A stretch of 64,000 nt of DNA from Istiophorus platypterus (GCA_016859345.1 CM029123.1:5541501-5605500), one strand, 5' to 3'; counted from the first letter of the stretch, positions 11,214 to 23,796 are shown. The notes: generated by a model from the sequence alone, not told the origin. A program made the numbers and translations.

Positions 11214-13111
11214 GTGAGAGAGGCTGGTTATATGTCACATTTTCTTGGGTGTCAGTAACTCTCCAGGAGTCAGCACAGAAAGCAAAGACAGCCCCGAGCT
11301 CTACTCCGAGTTCATGCACCAAATCCAGCAAAACTGTCTGTCCATCTGAGTTGCAGCCAACTGCAGAGACGTACAACAGCCTGGAGCCAGGCATCCTAAT
11401 TCAAGGACCCCCACAAAACCACGCTTTCTCAATTTCTGAGAGCACTAATACAGGAAGGATAGAAGGCTGACACCTATTGGCAGAGTCTTGTCACTTTTTT
11501 TTGCTTTACTGGTCAGAATACCCACAGGCATTCGGTCCGCCCAGGATATCTGGCCTCTGCAATCTGACTGACACTCTCAGCACTTGACCTCTGCTGTGAA
11601 ATCCTCCAAGTGCTTCACATTCCTTTATTCAGTGTAAACAGGAAGAAAAGAATCGCCCTCCTCAAGTCTCTCATTTGATCGAACCATTTTTCTATTCTAA
11701 ATGAATGTTTCCTTTGTAAGTTTGGAGAAAGAATGTTACATAATTTAAATAAGCCATGCGATGTGTGTACATTTTCTGCTTTCCCACACGAACTGTATTC
11801 ATTGATAGTGTAATCATCCATGGGATTTAGCTGTATATGGTGTTTTGACCTAATTGTAAACTACAGGCACTCTCATAGTTATACAGTTATTTCAAAAAGT
11901 GTAACGGTGACAGTTACAATTCTCATTTTCATGGTTTTGTTTAACTGAGGAAATGTTAGGTTTCTCTTCACACATTTGAAATCAGCTGTGCAAAGACACA
12001 GGGAATGGAGCAGTTTTTACAAATAAAATGAGCCATTGAAACAAAATTGACTATTCATGATAGAAATCTTCAGAAAATCGTCATGATTTTTCAGCAAATT
12101 GTTAGATTTCCAAACTTCCACACACATCATTTCTTCGATTGTTCATTTCAAAAAGTCACAGATATTTTTTACTCAAATTTACAATGGCTATGTTTTTACT
12201 ATGGACTCACCAGCCTCACGTTTATAGTACCAGGTCCATTACTTAAACTCAGCGTGGTGGGCAATACTGAATATATAAGTTAAAACCTGTATAACCAACT
12301 GCTTGGGATTGTTCTTCAGTTGACAAGGTAACATGAAGCTATAACTATGCATCCTTTATCAACTTTTTACATTCTATGAATAAAAAATAGCTTTTAAAAA
12401 TATGACTTTGTTTACTTTAAAGTAATCAGATACCTGGTCTGAAAAGAGATTAAAAAAAAAGCATCAGATGTTCCTCAATGTTTTGAGAAAATTACCCTAG
12501 TGCCATCCTACAAGTACAACTTCACAGCGGAGTCCTTTGACCTGAACAGCTACTTAGGTCGTTGGCTCCTACCCTCTGATCCGAACCACAGGAGCCTATC
12601 CTGAAGATATTTCCAGAGATATGTCACAAACAAACTGTTAAAAAAAATCACTCTTGAATAATAAATAACTAACCCTTTTTATGATGTGACAGTGCTGTGT
12701 TAAAGGTTTGGTCTGGTTTAGGCACAAAAAAAAACTTGTATAGATCATGGCTCGGGTTAAAATAAGTACTCTTGTAAGGTTAGAGGACCTACAGTGCTGA
12801 TTTATGAGGCTTCAGAAGTCTGAGTTAACCATAATAAGTGGATCTCTTTCAAAGATACAGTCTTTTAGTACAAAATTCCCTCTTTGTTTTTATTGTCCCT
12901 CCACCATTGCTAAGCACCGAAACACTGTCCCAGGAAACACAAAGAAGGCATATTGTACTAAAAGGACTAACTCTGGAAAATATGTGTTTGATTTGTTTAA
13001 CTTGGACAGCTAAAGTCTGACTATTGTTTAAAGGCAGACGTGAAAAAATGTGAACCTATCCTTTTAGGTAAAACCATTTTAGAAACCCACTGGAATATGA
13101 AAACAAAGCTC

Positions 13112-13144
13112 TTTTTTATTATATGAATTTTTTATTATATGAAT
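13112..13144. repeat. Two-copy AT-rich tandem duplication
   Basis: A 16-base unit of the form TTTTTATTATATGAAT occurs twice head to tail, followed by partially related GAATTTGAT motifs. It looks like slippage-derived intronic sequence; no function is suggested. Confidence 0.8.
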
Positions 13145-13993
13145 TTGATTTAAGTGAATTTGATAACAAATATAATCAACACTACACTTTGTTTCTTTCC
13201 TTTTTTACCACGGCCATTTTTGTCATCATTCTTCATTTTCATCTTAATAGTGTATTTCAGTCCTGAAATTACATAATAAATTAAGTTCCTAATTAGTTTT
13301 CGAAGTGCCTCAAATTTTCCATCTAGAACTCCTTTTTCCTATCATATTGGCTGTAGAACCACTCTTGCAATGAAACATAATTCCTTAATACACTGCTGGT
13401 GTCTTAATTATGTGACACGTAACCAGAGCAGAACTCTGTGACTTTAGGCACAGTTCAAAAAATGGAATAGATATCAATCAAAATGTCTTTACATCTTGTT
13501 CTCTGTGCCTCAGTAGAGAAATTATGCACACTAAGTGAAAAAATCAGTGACTAAATGGTAATTCATCAAAAGAAGGCAGAAATATTCTCTTGTCTTTATC
13601 ACCTTGACTGAGAGAGATGTCTGGATTATGACACCTTAACGTTTAGTGGGAGAGAGAGAGACTGACACAGTTAGCTCTCATTATGGCTGTTGTCCACATT
13701 ATGAAGCCCTACAAATTCCAGCACATCACAAAGACTCCAGTGATCCCTTTCATCCTCCTCGTTATCACTGTTAAACAAGTTTGCCTTTTTTTTCTTTTGT
13801 TGATTTGAGACAAGCCATTAGTGTTTTGCTTTGTTTACCCCTGCTCATGATTGCCTTAGATGTTTTTAAGGAGCAGCTCGGCTCCAAATGGAAGCAAACC
13901 CTTGCCTGTAATAGATTGTGACAGGTAATCCAAACACATAACATTAGAATAAGAAGCAGTCACTGATCCAGCCAACTCAAAAAGCCCCCGCAG

Positions 13994-14022
13994 GCAATTG
14001 CAAGAAGTCTTCTTGCAGTTGC
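13994..14022. repeat. 14-bp inverted repeat with 1-base centre (cruciform-capable)
   Basis: The left arm GCAATTGCAAGAAG (13994-14007) and right arm CTTCTTGCAGTTGC (14009-14022) pair with a single T/G mismatch, which in RNA would be a U-G wobble. The centre is one base, so in DNA it is a quasi-palindrome rather than a conventional RNA stem-loop. It sits inside a low-repeat block of the intron. Confidence 0.8.
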
Positions 14023-14863
14023 AGCATAGTTCAGAAGACTAAAAATATATCTGTCATTCCACAGAGAAATTCCCGGGAATTCTATAGAAAACCGAGTGCC
14101 ACTAATGGTCAGATCATTTTAACTACTTTCCAGAATTTTGTGCAACAGTTTTGTTTTTCTTTTTCCCAAAGATTTTGTGGGTTTTTTATGTTGAAGTTGT
14201 GCTTTCTCTGAGATGAAAAAAAAAAAAAAAAATGAAGATGAATAAATTTAGTGAGGTCTCAGACTGCTGGAGTGATCCCGTTACTGGTATTTTCAAGCTT
14301 CCTCTGATAATAAGCTAGTTAAATAAAATTCAGAGCAATTCGTATGATGTTTTATAGAGCGCATTTTTAAAATATGGAATAAAAAACATGTCGGACTTTA
14401 ATTTTAAAGAATTGACCTTTTTGTTTGAATTGTTGCTGGATGAGATTGTGATGAATAATGCATGAAGAATGAGATACTGTAAATCCAAGCGCAGTGAAAA
14501 GCAGGAGGTGAATAGTGCACCGTGTTATGAAAGTTGCCTTTCAGACAATACATCCCTTCTTATTTCTCACTGCATTTCTCTCAGAGAAAAGTCTCTGCTA
14601 TTGATGTTTGGCTTTCAAAAGGATTGTCTCAGGTCAAGGTGAAACATGAACTTAGAAACTGTAATCCAAGTTGTAAGAAGTGTGGAGAGAAAACCAGGGG
14701 AAAACCTCTCACAGGCAGAATTACCTGTCATTGATGAAGATCTGTCCTCGAGTTTTAAGAGCAGCTGTTGAAAAGTAACTAAGTATCATTACGGACTGTT
14801 TTATGTTAAGTTCACTCGGTGGTTAAGTTCCCTATACCGCATATTTGTGATGTTTGCTGACAG

Positions 14864-14986
14864 ATGAAAGGACCAGAGAAGACGCTGGAGGAGAGACGCT
14901 CCAGTCTGGATGCTGAGATCGACTCGCTCACCAGCATCCTGGCGGACCTGGAGAGCAGCTCGCCCTACAAGCCACGGAGCACACAG
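14864..14986 (+). CDS. lpp: lpp internal exon: leucine-rich nuclear export segment
   Basis: A symmetric 123-base exon (phase 0 in and out, 41 codons) with acceptor CTGACAG and donor CAG|GTATGA. It encodes MKGPEKTLEERRSS, then LDAEIDSLTSILADLE, then SSSPYKPRSTQ. The LDAEIDSLTSILADLE block is the most strongly conserved linker segment of LPP across vertebrates and contains the leucine-rich CRM1-type nuclear export signal mapped in the human protein. It lets LPP shuttle between adhesions and the nucleus, where it can co-activate ETS factors. The match to mammalian LPP here is essentially residue for residue and separates LPP from zyxin and TRIP6. Because the exon is symmetric, skipping would remove the export signal without a frameshift, giving a predicted nuclear-retained form; no evidence for such an isoform is visible. 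The in-frame ATG at its start is internal, not the initiator. Confidence 0.96.
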
Positions 14987-16216
14987 GTATGACACCAACA
15001 CAACTTTGTACCTGTGCACACAAGAATATATACTGGTGGATAGTAATTAAAGTCAGACAATTAGCCATGATGATGTCAGCGGGGTTATCTCGGCTTGGGT
15101 TCAAAGGGTCATGGGATGATCACAGTAATACCCTTTAGGAATTTACATCAAGTATCAGACAATAAGCTCACAGTTTTGTGCCAGCAGTTTCGGCTTCTGA
15201 CCTCTCACCAAACGTGCCTAGTTGGGGTCTACTGTCATATCTCGGGTGTGACAGAGGAGTGGTTTTCTCTCTTAACTCTAATGGTTTCATGGAATTAATT
15301 ATTTGAATCCCACAAAGAACTAAAGTACCCAGTATTTCACAAAAAAGAAAAAAATAGAGGAAAAAAAAATGTAAATCTGTGCTGCAGACCTTTTTTTTTG
15401 TTTGTTTTTTCATTTTTACAACCCTCAGATTTATCATGTGACACTTTGGATGAACTTTCAATACATAAGTCATAACAATCAGGTAATGTAACATGTATCA
15501 CTCACACTTTTAAGTACAGTTTGCTGATAATACTTATGTACTTTTACCTTGGTAGGATTTTGAATGCAGGACTATTACTCAGTTTTTCTATATTGTGGTT
15601 CTGATGCACTCACGTAAAGGATTCGAGTGCTTCTTCAGCTTAGGAGGATGACGCACAGCGTTTAAACAGGACGTGCTGCATGAAGGGTTCTATTAGGCTA
15701 AAGCAGCAAAAAACGTGGAATGGCTCAGCTATCGAAAACGATTGAAATTAATCGATAAAGTGTAGCAAAGTGGTTTCCGCAGGACCCATATGTTGCATCT
15801 TTAAAAAATGTTTTGATGAAATGAGTCCTGACCTATATCATTACTTGATATTAAATGATATTAAGAGCAACTTCAAAAAGTCAAAGCCTTGGGCAGTCAC
15901 TAAATTGTTTGACACACAATAAATGTAGGACAGGCGGATAAAAAAACTCCAACCAATTGTGTTTGGAGAAGGAAGGCTCAGAGGGGTTTTTAACACCATG
16001 CAGATCATATCTCTAGTGAGATATTCGAGCAATAATGAAATACCTGAAAGGGTGTTCTCTATTAGGGCATGATGGAGATATGGCAACATGGGCATCACCA
16101 ATGTGCTATATCTAAGTTTAACTAAAAAATCGGACAGGTATTACAGAGTATATATTCTATGGGCTATTTACCCTGTAGTTACCATGTCTGCATGCTGTCT
16201 TTTAAAGAATCATACA

Positions 16217-16720
16217 TACAGTAAAGTCCATAAGTATTTGGACAAGGACACAATTTTTATAATTTTGCCCTGTAAACAACTGCAATCGATTTGAAACGAA
16301 ACCATCAAAATGTGACTAAAGTGTAGACTTTCAGCTGTAATTCAAGGGGTTTAACATAAATTTTACATTAACCGTTAAGGAATTACAGCATTTTTAATAC
16401 ATAGCCCCTCATTTTCAGGGGCTCAGAAGTAATTGGACAAGTGACCGCCGATCAGATTCATGGTCTTTTTGAATGTACATACAGAGGGGCAATGTTATGG
16501 CATGGGTATGTATGGCTGCCAATGGAACTGGGTCACTGGTGTTTGTTGATGATGTGACTGCTGTTTGAAGCAGCAGGATGAAATCTGAATTGTAATATAA
16601 GAAATGTAATATTCTTCAAAGGACAAATCAGTCACCTGACCTAAACCCAACCGAGCAGGCTTGACAAGTTTGACAAAGCATCTCTAGGGAGGAAACTCAG
16701 CATTTGGTGATGTCCATGCT
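16217..16720 (+). mobile_element. Degenerate Tc1/mariner-type DNA transposon relic
   Basis: It starts with the transposon-end wording TACAGTAAAGTCCATAAGT and continues with TTTGGAC-type end sequence that I recognise from fish Tc1-like elements. Decaying transposase coding follows on the + strand. At 16491-16562 the frame reads NVMAWVCMAANGTGSLVF followed by VDDVTA, the block around the second catalytic Asp of Tc1 transposases. At 16626-16658 it reads NQSPDLNPTEQ, the hallmark Tc1 motif just before the third acidic catalytic residue. The DNA-binding N-terminal part is deleted, the two blocks are not in one open frame, and no matching 3' inverted repeat was found. The element is dead. The 3' limit is approximate. 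Confidence 0.82.
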
Positions 16721-18003
16721 CTTCCTTTAGCTACAGATGAAGCATAAAAAGCTGCTTTACTGAGTTTGAAAGACAAAGAAAGTTGGGTTCACAAGTGGTC
16801 TGAGAAACATGGTGTCTTTGGTGCACTGTGACAAAGACAAACAAAAGACTGACAGCTCCAAGTGCTTACGTCCGTTGGTTTGGTGACTCCTGGTTTTCTG
16901 GTTAGAGGAAGGAAAATGGGCGTACTACACACAAAGTGAAAATTATTGCACCACACAGGGGAAACATAGCGGATACACAGTGACAGGAAGTGAAAACTGT
17001 GGCTCTGAAATGATACATAATAAAGACGGTAAGTAAAATATGACTTGATGATTTCTAGTATGCTTAGTGTTGTGGTAAGTCAGTGTTCCTGGGTGCTGAT
17101 GTTACTATAATAATATAACATTATGTGCTCATAAAATATCTTGAAGTGCCTCAATCAAATAACACATAACAGTCTGTACAGGTTTCCCATCAACTGTGTA
17201 TGCTCAGGGCCCCAGGTTACTGTGACCCTGCTACAAGGTCATGAATTTTCACACTATGGAGACCTGGTTGCTTTCCAGGCTAATTATCTTAGATAATGTA
17301 CACCACCATCTGAAATGTTCTTTCCTTTATTTTATTTTTTCTGTGTTTCTTGTGAAAACATACAGAAACGTACTTGTATACGTACTAAAATTCATAGGTC
17401 ACAGGTAGACCTGGTCTATAAGGACCTTTTTTAGGATGTGGATCCACCAGTTGTTGAAATGTATGGCATTTTTTCCTATATAAAATATGGTAAAAGTGCA
17501 TACCTTTTGTTGGTTTAAAAAAAAACAAAACATCTGCAGTACATATTAGTGCAGGAGACTGAAAGCTTTTGTCAACAAGACTTGAAAAATTGATGTGCAC
17601 CTGTACAGCTCTGTGAAAGCCCAGCTTTGCGAATAAGCGGGTGAACAGTCATACTAACTAATGTATGGCTGTCGTGGTGGTTTTACCTGTCAGGGTCAAA
17701 GCTGCCGCATGTTTATTTTTATCATAACCTGCCACAAGCCTTTCGGAGTTATGGGTGAGAAGCCACACCACCTGTGTCTGAGGCAGAGTACACATACATG
17801 CGTTGCCATGTATTAATCATGCAATGTTATGTATCAGACATTTTGTTGGCTTAACCTTGCTTTCCCATCTCTGGACTATCATGATGACCTTTTGCTGTTT
17901 CTGTGTCTCCTCCCTGGGAGCTTTTTGCACATGGAAAAGATTCTGCTTTCTATTTAATTGTTTATATTTCAGTAACATGAGCATATCCACACATGTATGC
18001 ACG

Positions 18004-18019
18004 CACACACACACACACA
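18004..18019. repeat. Short (AC)n microsatellite
   Basis: Eight uninterrupted AC units, preceded by imperfect CA-rich sequence. Ordinary fish-genome microsatellite. Confidence 0.9.
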
Positions 18020-18119
18020 GACTCTTACTCTCTCCTCAGCTGATGCTGATTCTAGCTGATTAACTCAGGTTGACCTTTTCCTCTACCCAGCTGCTCCTGT
18101 CAGTCCATGCTCACATTCT

Positions 18120-18430
18120 TTCAATGCATTATTCTACAACGTACCACAGGGCTGTGCGCGCAACTGTCCAGGTTTCAGACTCCAGCATTGGCACAAATGC
18201 TGCACAGTAATCTTATGCTTGTATAAGCAAAGAGTAATGAGCACTCTGGATTTACAGCTTTCTGCGCACAAGCAATTACAGAGCCAGCTCTCCAAAATCA
18301 ATAGGCCACCCCACGCTTTCCCTTTCAAGCTTCTGGGAGAGGGATCTTCCTCCTGACATTAAATTTGGAATTAGCAACGGGACCTTATGTGTGCTCCCCT
18401 CCCAGGTGAAATTGAAATGGACGTTGCTGC
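18120..18430. promoter_or_regulatory. Candidate intronic regulatory element
   Basis: Low-repeat, mixed-composition DNA with an AAATTTGGAATTAGC block near 18360 and an ATTGAAATGGAC block near 18410. No coding signal is convincing on either strand. It is listed because it contrasts with the AT-rich drift around it. Conservation is untested. Confidence 0.18.
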
Positions 18431-21400
18431 TCATTCATAAAAATCTAAGTAGCATTCCTGCAAATACTCAGCCAGCACTGATGTTTCACAGACATCAAAA
18501 CAATTTTGTTTGCTTTAGTTGGTATTCTCTGTGGCATAACAGTGGGTAATGAAATGTGATCATTATATAATTCCCATTTGTTCTCCCTCCACTTCCATCT
18601 TAGATGTCATTTGTTATTTGACACAGTTAACTAAGTTCGTGTTACAGTGTGTTTGCTTTATCCTGCGACAGCAGAAATTAAACCACACCAGATAAAAATG
18701 TTTGGCTTTTTATTTCTATTAGAGATATCTATTATTTCTTGTGATACCATAGTTGAATCGGCCTTGTTTGAATATTATTACACAGAATGTCACACATTAT
18801 ATATGACATGTGATATTCTTCCCTTCTTTCAATCTACATAAAAAGGTGGATTAATCTGTTGTGTCAAAAGTTAATTCAATTCCATTAATTTTTTTTATAG
18901 AATCTTGAAGTTCTTTCTCAGATGTTTTTTTTTTAATTTCAACCTTTATATTTACAGTACCTCATGTCACATAGCTTGTTATACATGCAACATATACTCA
19001 CAGTCCACACAGGTACTGTTTGAATAAGTTATATAAACGCAATGGAAACCCAGCAGCCAATTAAGTATATACAGTAGTGTGTGAGAAATAAAAGCTAACA
19101 GATTGATTATTTGAAATTAAATGCTGTGATAATTATCAAGCTAATTTAAGACAACTTTTACTGGATGTTTATGAGTGGAAAAGACATGACTGTTGCTTTT
19201 TTGGGTTAGGTTGCTGAAGTTTTTGACTGTGTGCGTGTGTGCTCTTGTACTTTGCATCTATCTTTTGAGGACTGTTTTTTGTTTTAAAGCTTGAGAGTGA
19301 GGACATTTTTCAACCAGAGAACATTTTGGTCATTTAACCTGGCTCAGCTTTTGCCAGGCTGCAACGTGATGTCATCTGGCAAGGAGCTGTGTTGGCCAAT
19401 CAAATACATGCAAGGGCACATTCCTGCTAAATTTCTTTGTAATGCTGACAGTGTATTCTGCTGTTTACGCTGCTGTTGTTTGGACAGAAGATGAAATGAT
19501 CACTACTATGATCATTTCCAGAGTTGTAAAATCCTGTGTCAGAGTATTAAAAAGTGCTGTGCTGTGCTTTGGCATCTTATAAACCTTCAAAGCTCCCGCA
19601 TGTTTTGCACAAACGTGACTTTCTGGAACATATCCGATGTCTCATCAGGCCCTGAATCAACTATCATTGTTTTAAGGCAGGGCTGTTTTTGGTTTTAGGG
19701 TAAGGTTAGAATAAGGTTAGGGGTAGAGTAATGGGGCTAGGGATTAGCTTTTATCACTAAGGGTCATCCACAAACTAATCACAACCAAACGCCATTAAGT
19801 ATTAAAACATCAGAGAGGAGAAACTAATTGGTCACTGTGTGAACTGTCCGGTCCACTAAGACTAAATATTTTCAGCCCTACTTCAACGTAGATTAAGGTT
19901 CTGTCATAAGCTTTAACAGCTCTTACAGGTTTCAATTTAGAATGTAAAACTTTGTTATTCGAGGAAGCACAAGAGAGCATGTTCATGCTAAATCCTCCAA
20001 GTGTGCTGTGTTGCAATCTGAGCCCAACCAGCCCCAGTAATATGCAGTATAGGCCTGTCTAACCACATCAGATCTGTTATGGGGGAGTTAAGAAGGAGGC
20101 CCAGATGAGTGTCAAAATAGTGCGCTCATCACGCACCAGAGCAGCTTTGGTGAAGGCTACAGAAGCTTCGACTGCTGTGACCTCTAATTCACACTGACCT
20201 CTCCTGTGTTTCTAGTAATCAAATGAATCAGCATCCCTCCCGCTGAGTTTCTACAACATCCAGTTTGTGCTACACTATGTACATTTTCAAAAAATAACTG
20301 ATTATCAAGATGTTTTTATTCTTACGCTTTCATATTATGCCACTAGGTTGTTAATGACAACATGAAAACTAAGTGTGTCCAACGGAAGAAATGTCTACCA
20401 CTGGATGATGACAGTGGAAATACAATATGACCTAGACATAGGAATGTGTTTCACAGTTTTTAAATCCACACAAGCTCTTTCACATGAGACTGATTTGTGT
20501 ATTTTCTCTGAATAGAATCTTTTGTATTCACCTCCTTCAAAGACAGATTGATAGTTTTGGCCAACTGCTTGTTGCAGTTGGCTCAAAATTAGCAATTTCT
20601 TTTTGCCAATATGTACAAAAAAAGCACAAAAAGAACGCAAGATGAAAAGTAAACAGCGTCAGCTTTTCTAGGCATAGTTTGTTTTGTCTTACTCACAGTA
20701 TGCCTATGTAATTGGTGTTCAGGTTCATCACACAGTACCTGATTTACAGGACTTTCTAAACAGAAAACATCACTCCCAAAACCCAAAGACATGTTTTTTG
20801 ATTTAGTCTTTTTGTATTTTATCATGATGGTAAAGAAAACAGTCCCCAACATATTATCATGCGATCTTGTGAAATTATTGAGGAATAAAATGCACACATT
20901 GTGGATTTATCTAACTAGCTATCCACTGTATAAGCAATAAGTAACTGAGTAACAATTTTTTTTCTTTTTAAGCATTGACTTTTTTTTTTTATCCCAATTA
21001 AACTCTAATGCACTTCCTCCATTAAAGCTGCACCTCGTTCTGATCTGATTCAATCTGTTGTGATAAGATTTAAGTTGAAATTAAAAAGCTCTCCCTGTCT
21101 GATCCATCCACATGCTTTGAAACGATAATGTGCATCTTAATAAATAAAATATTGAAAGCCTCAGCTCCCCGAATGACATACACTTACCACCATGGTAAAC
21201 TCACAGAGCTGTGCTGTGCTGCATCAAGAGTTGTGTGTGTATTTGTGTGCATTTGTGTGTGTGAGTGTGGATTCAAAGACGAGAGAGCTACCAAACTGTC
21301 ACTAGGTTGCCTTGTAGCAGTGCCAGAACCTCTGGGTCCAAAGATGTGTGACTCACTCGCAGTCTTGGTTCCACCTCAATTAGCAGTCAACCAGTGAAGT

Positions 21401-21546
21401 GCCCTGAAGCTGTCTCTTTGTTTGTGACCATGTTGGAAACTGAAGTGTGCAGTTTTTGATGCTTTCTAGAAAGATGATATGAGCAGGGTTGTTGGGCACA
21501 TTGGTGCCTCAAAGGAGAGAGGTTGAGACCCTATTTCGTGGACTTG

Positions 21547-21614
21547 TGAGTTCATATACACAATTCAAAAACTCTGGAATAATACACGAGTTTTTGAATT
21601 GTGATGAAAACTTG
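21547..21614 (+). ncRNA. Pre-miRNA-sized intronic fold-back (candidate)
   Basis: The arms CACAATTCAAAAACTC (21559-21574) and GAGTTTTTGAATTGTG (21588-21603) are perfect 16-bp reverse complements around a 13-base loop. Below them, after a 3-base bulge on the 5' side (21556-21558), five more pairs form (21551-21555 with 21604-21608). After a 2-base bulge on the 3' side there are about four more, including two G-U pairs. The whole stem is about 25 bp in 68 bases, in the size range of animal pre-miRNAs, and is in the sense orientation of the lpp transcript. I do not recognise either arm as a known miRNA. It could equally be a decayed inverted repeat of transposon origin. Confidence 0.35.
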
Positions 21615-23144
21615 ATACTGAGAGTTCTACAGGGCTTCACTCATCCACTTGGTGATATTCAAAGTCATACTCGGGACTTGAGTTTGGTGTTGTTTACGTT
21701 GGGATGACTGACTCACTGTCTCATAACTGCTTGTCAGTTTGCCCGGTTTGCCTCAAGAAACTATGGAACCAAAGTTCTAAGATCTAAACCCAGGATCTAA
21801 ACTTGGAACTAAGGGCATTTTCAAACCTAGTTCTAAAGGAATCATTGGATGAGTTGGTAAACTTGTTGTGCTTTCTGGTTAGTTTTGAGTTCTTTTTGCA
21901 CAGAAAAAAAATTCATGTGAAGCAAAATTCATCACTGGGGACCATGCGAGAATGTTGCTGAAGAAGGTCCCTATCTTCATTTGATGTTCTTCATTGCTAG
22001 ACCTTGAGTAATTCTCTGGCTTCCTCCAAAAGGTTTCGGTGCGGTTGTATTCATCCAAACCCGAGTAAGATTGCTGTCTGCCAAATGAAACAAAGTTCAA
22101 TTTAACTGGAATAAACAAAGCAGGTTTGAAGACACCTTAAAGATCCCTTTTACACATTCCTTTTTGCATTTTTTGCACTATTTACCTCATTTTTTAAAAA
22201 AAGAAAATAATCAGGAAGCCAAGAATTAATTTACATCAGTACATCAGTGCTTCAGAAAACGAAAAAGAAAGTGAAATCATAGACCATTTACTTCTATTCA
22301 GTCAAGTTAAATGATTTTATATTAGCAGAAATTTAGAAAGGCATCTGAGTTTATATCCCATCTGATGAACCATTCTGCAGAAATGTGGGAAGTTGTACTG
22401 CTTTTTAAATAATGGAAAACCACTCTGTCTTTTTTTCTTCTAATGTCATAGAATACGAATTAGCATTTACAGTAGCAGATACAGTACGCTCTGTTTAGTT
22501 AATACTAAATGTAATACCAGGAGAGCATTACTGTCACTTCCCTACTACATCAGCAGACAAGCCACAACATTCCACACATTGGTCTGTTTGTATTTTTACT
22601 CTGTGTCAAATATCCTCATGTCTGTGTAATAAGTTGTCATGTCCATACAAAACAGATGGACATTATTGAAGTCTGCTGACAGTTTAGCTGAAGCCGAGTG
22701 CTTGAAATGCTGCTGAGATGGATCCTTCCCCATGAGTGCCCTAAGGAGGCCTCACTTCACACTGTGCCAGTCAAGCCATGCCATGACACTCCCATCTCTC
22801 AACAGGCAGAGCACCGCGGATGGCGCTTTCTGCCACAACATGGTAGAATGATATGCCCATGCTGCTTGCTCCCAAGTCTCCCACTGATCATGGCGTCTGC
22901 TGAACGATCACAGAGAATTCAGACTCCAGACCACCCTGGTGGTGTCTCAGCTCCCTGAGAGTATGACAGGGTTGGTGACCTTTCTTCTGCTCCCCTTATG
23001 AGGTGTAAACTCTGGAGGCATCTCAAGGGATGGCCTCACCATTTCAATTTTATCTACCATCCCTACAGGAGCACACATCAACCCTTACTCTGGGTTTCTG
23101 TATATGAGGTGCACAGAAAAGAATATGTTTATTTTTTCACATGG

Positions 23145-23174
23145 ATTAACATGGAATAGCTATCCCATGTTAAT
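23145..23174. repeat. 30-base near-perfect palindrome
   Basis: The structure is ATTAACATGG, one mismatch base, the self-complementary octamer ATAGCTAT, one mismatch base, then CCATGTTAAT. Only one base pair out of fifteen fails to match. There is no loop, so it would extrude as a DNA cruciform or bind a dimeric factor. It lies 234 bases upstream of a MITE. Confidence 0.8.
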
Positions 23175-23407
23175 GTCAGGTATAATCTTGTGACAGATTG
23201 TGTTTAAATGTAGGATGCAAAGCATAATAAAGGCAAAATGATGAAGCAAAACCAAACCTCCCTGATGGAAAGAGAGTCAATGGATCAAAGGCGTAAAGCT
23301 GTTCAGTGTTGTTTTGTGCACTTGATGACATTATAGACAGGTGAAATATAGGTAACAATACCTGGCAGGAAGATGAGTCAAGATTAGAGAAAAATCATTG
23401 TATCAGC

Positions 23408-23796
23408 TTAAAGGAATGGTTTGACATTTTGGGAAATACATTTATTTGATTTCTTGCCAAAAGACAGATGAAAATATTGATAAAAAAAAAATCTCATATC
23501 TGTTATCTGTTGAATATAAAGCTATGTCCAGCAGCTGATTAGCTTAGCTTTGCATAAAGGCTGGAAGTGGGGAGAAAAAGCAGGCATGGTTCTGTGTGAA
23601 GGAAGTTACAAAGTCCTGGATCCTCCTCTGGACAGGGCCAGACTAGGTGTTTGCCCCTGTTTTCCACTCTTTATGTTAAGATAAGCCAACTGGCTCCTAG
23701 CCTGACTCTTAATATGAGATTGGTATTGGTCGTCTTATTTAAGCCTCTCGAAGAAAGCAAATGAATATCTCCAAAAATGTTTGACTATTCCTTTAA
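23408..23796. mobile_element. TTAA-flanked MITE (percomorph-type, about 389 bp)
   Basis: The left end TTAAAGGAATGGTTTGACAT and the right end TTTGACTATTCCTTTAA are imperfect terminal inverted repeats, each abutting TTAA. The interior includes GATTAGCTTAGCTTTGCATA, AAGGCTGGAAG and TCTTTATGTTAAGATAAGCC. I recognise this as a high-copy non-autonomous DNA element of perch-like fishes. The TTAA ends suggest a piggyBac- or Kolobok-type source, but I cannot assign the superfamily from sequence alone. It has no coding capacity. The inner inverted arms are partly preserved. Confidence 0.8.

Larger units (their letters stand above)
11214..14863 (+). other. lpp: lpp intron, 3,650 bases
   Basis: A GT-AG intron (GTGAGA donor, CTGACAG acceptor) between the VASP-binding exon and the export-signal exon. 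It holds a tandem duplication at 13112-13144, a 14-bp near-perfect palindrome at 13994-14022 and an A run near 14218-14231. A block at 13660-14070 has the texture of conserved regulatory DNA (candidate only). I see no coding exon, and open frames on both strands look random. Confidence 0.85.

Noticed and set aside
11020..11394. 124-codon open frame on the - strand over an lpp exon
   Set aside because: It is antisense to the real exon and reads HTHTHT through the TG repeat. It is a shadow.
19685..19750. Telomere-like GGTTAGGG words
   Set aside because: The units are irregular and few. This fits a fragment of a common fish repeat rather than an interstitial telomere array.
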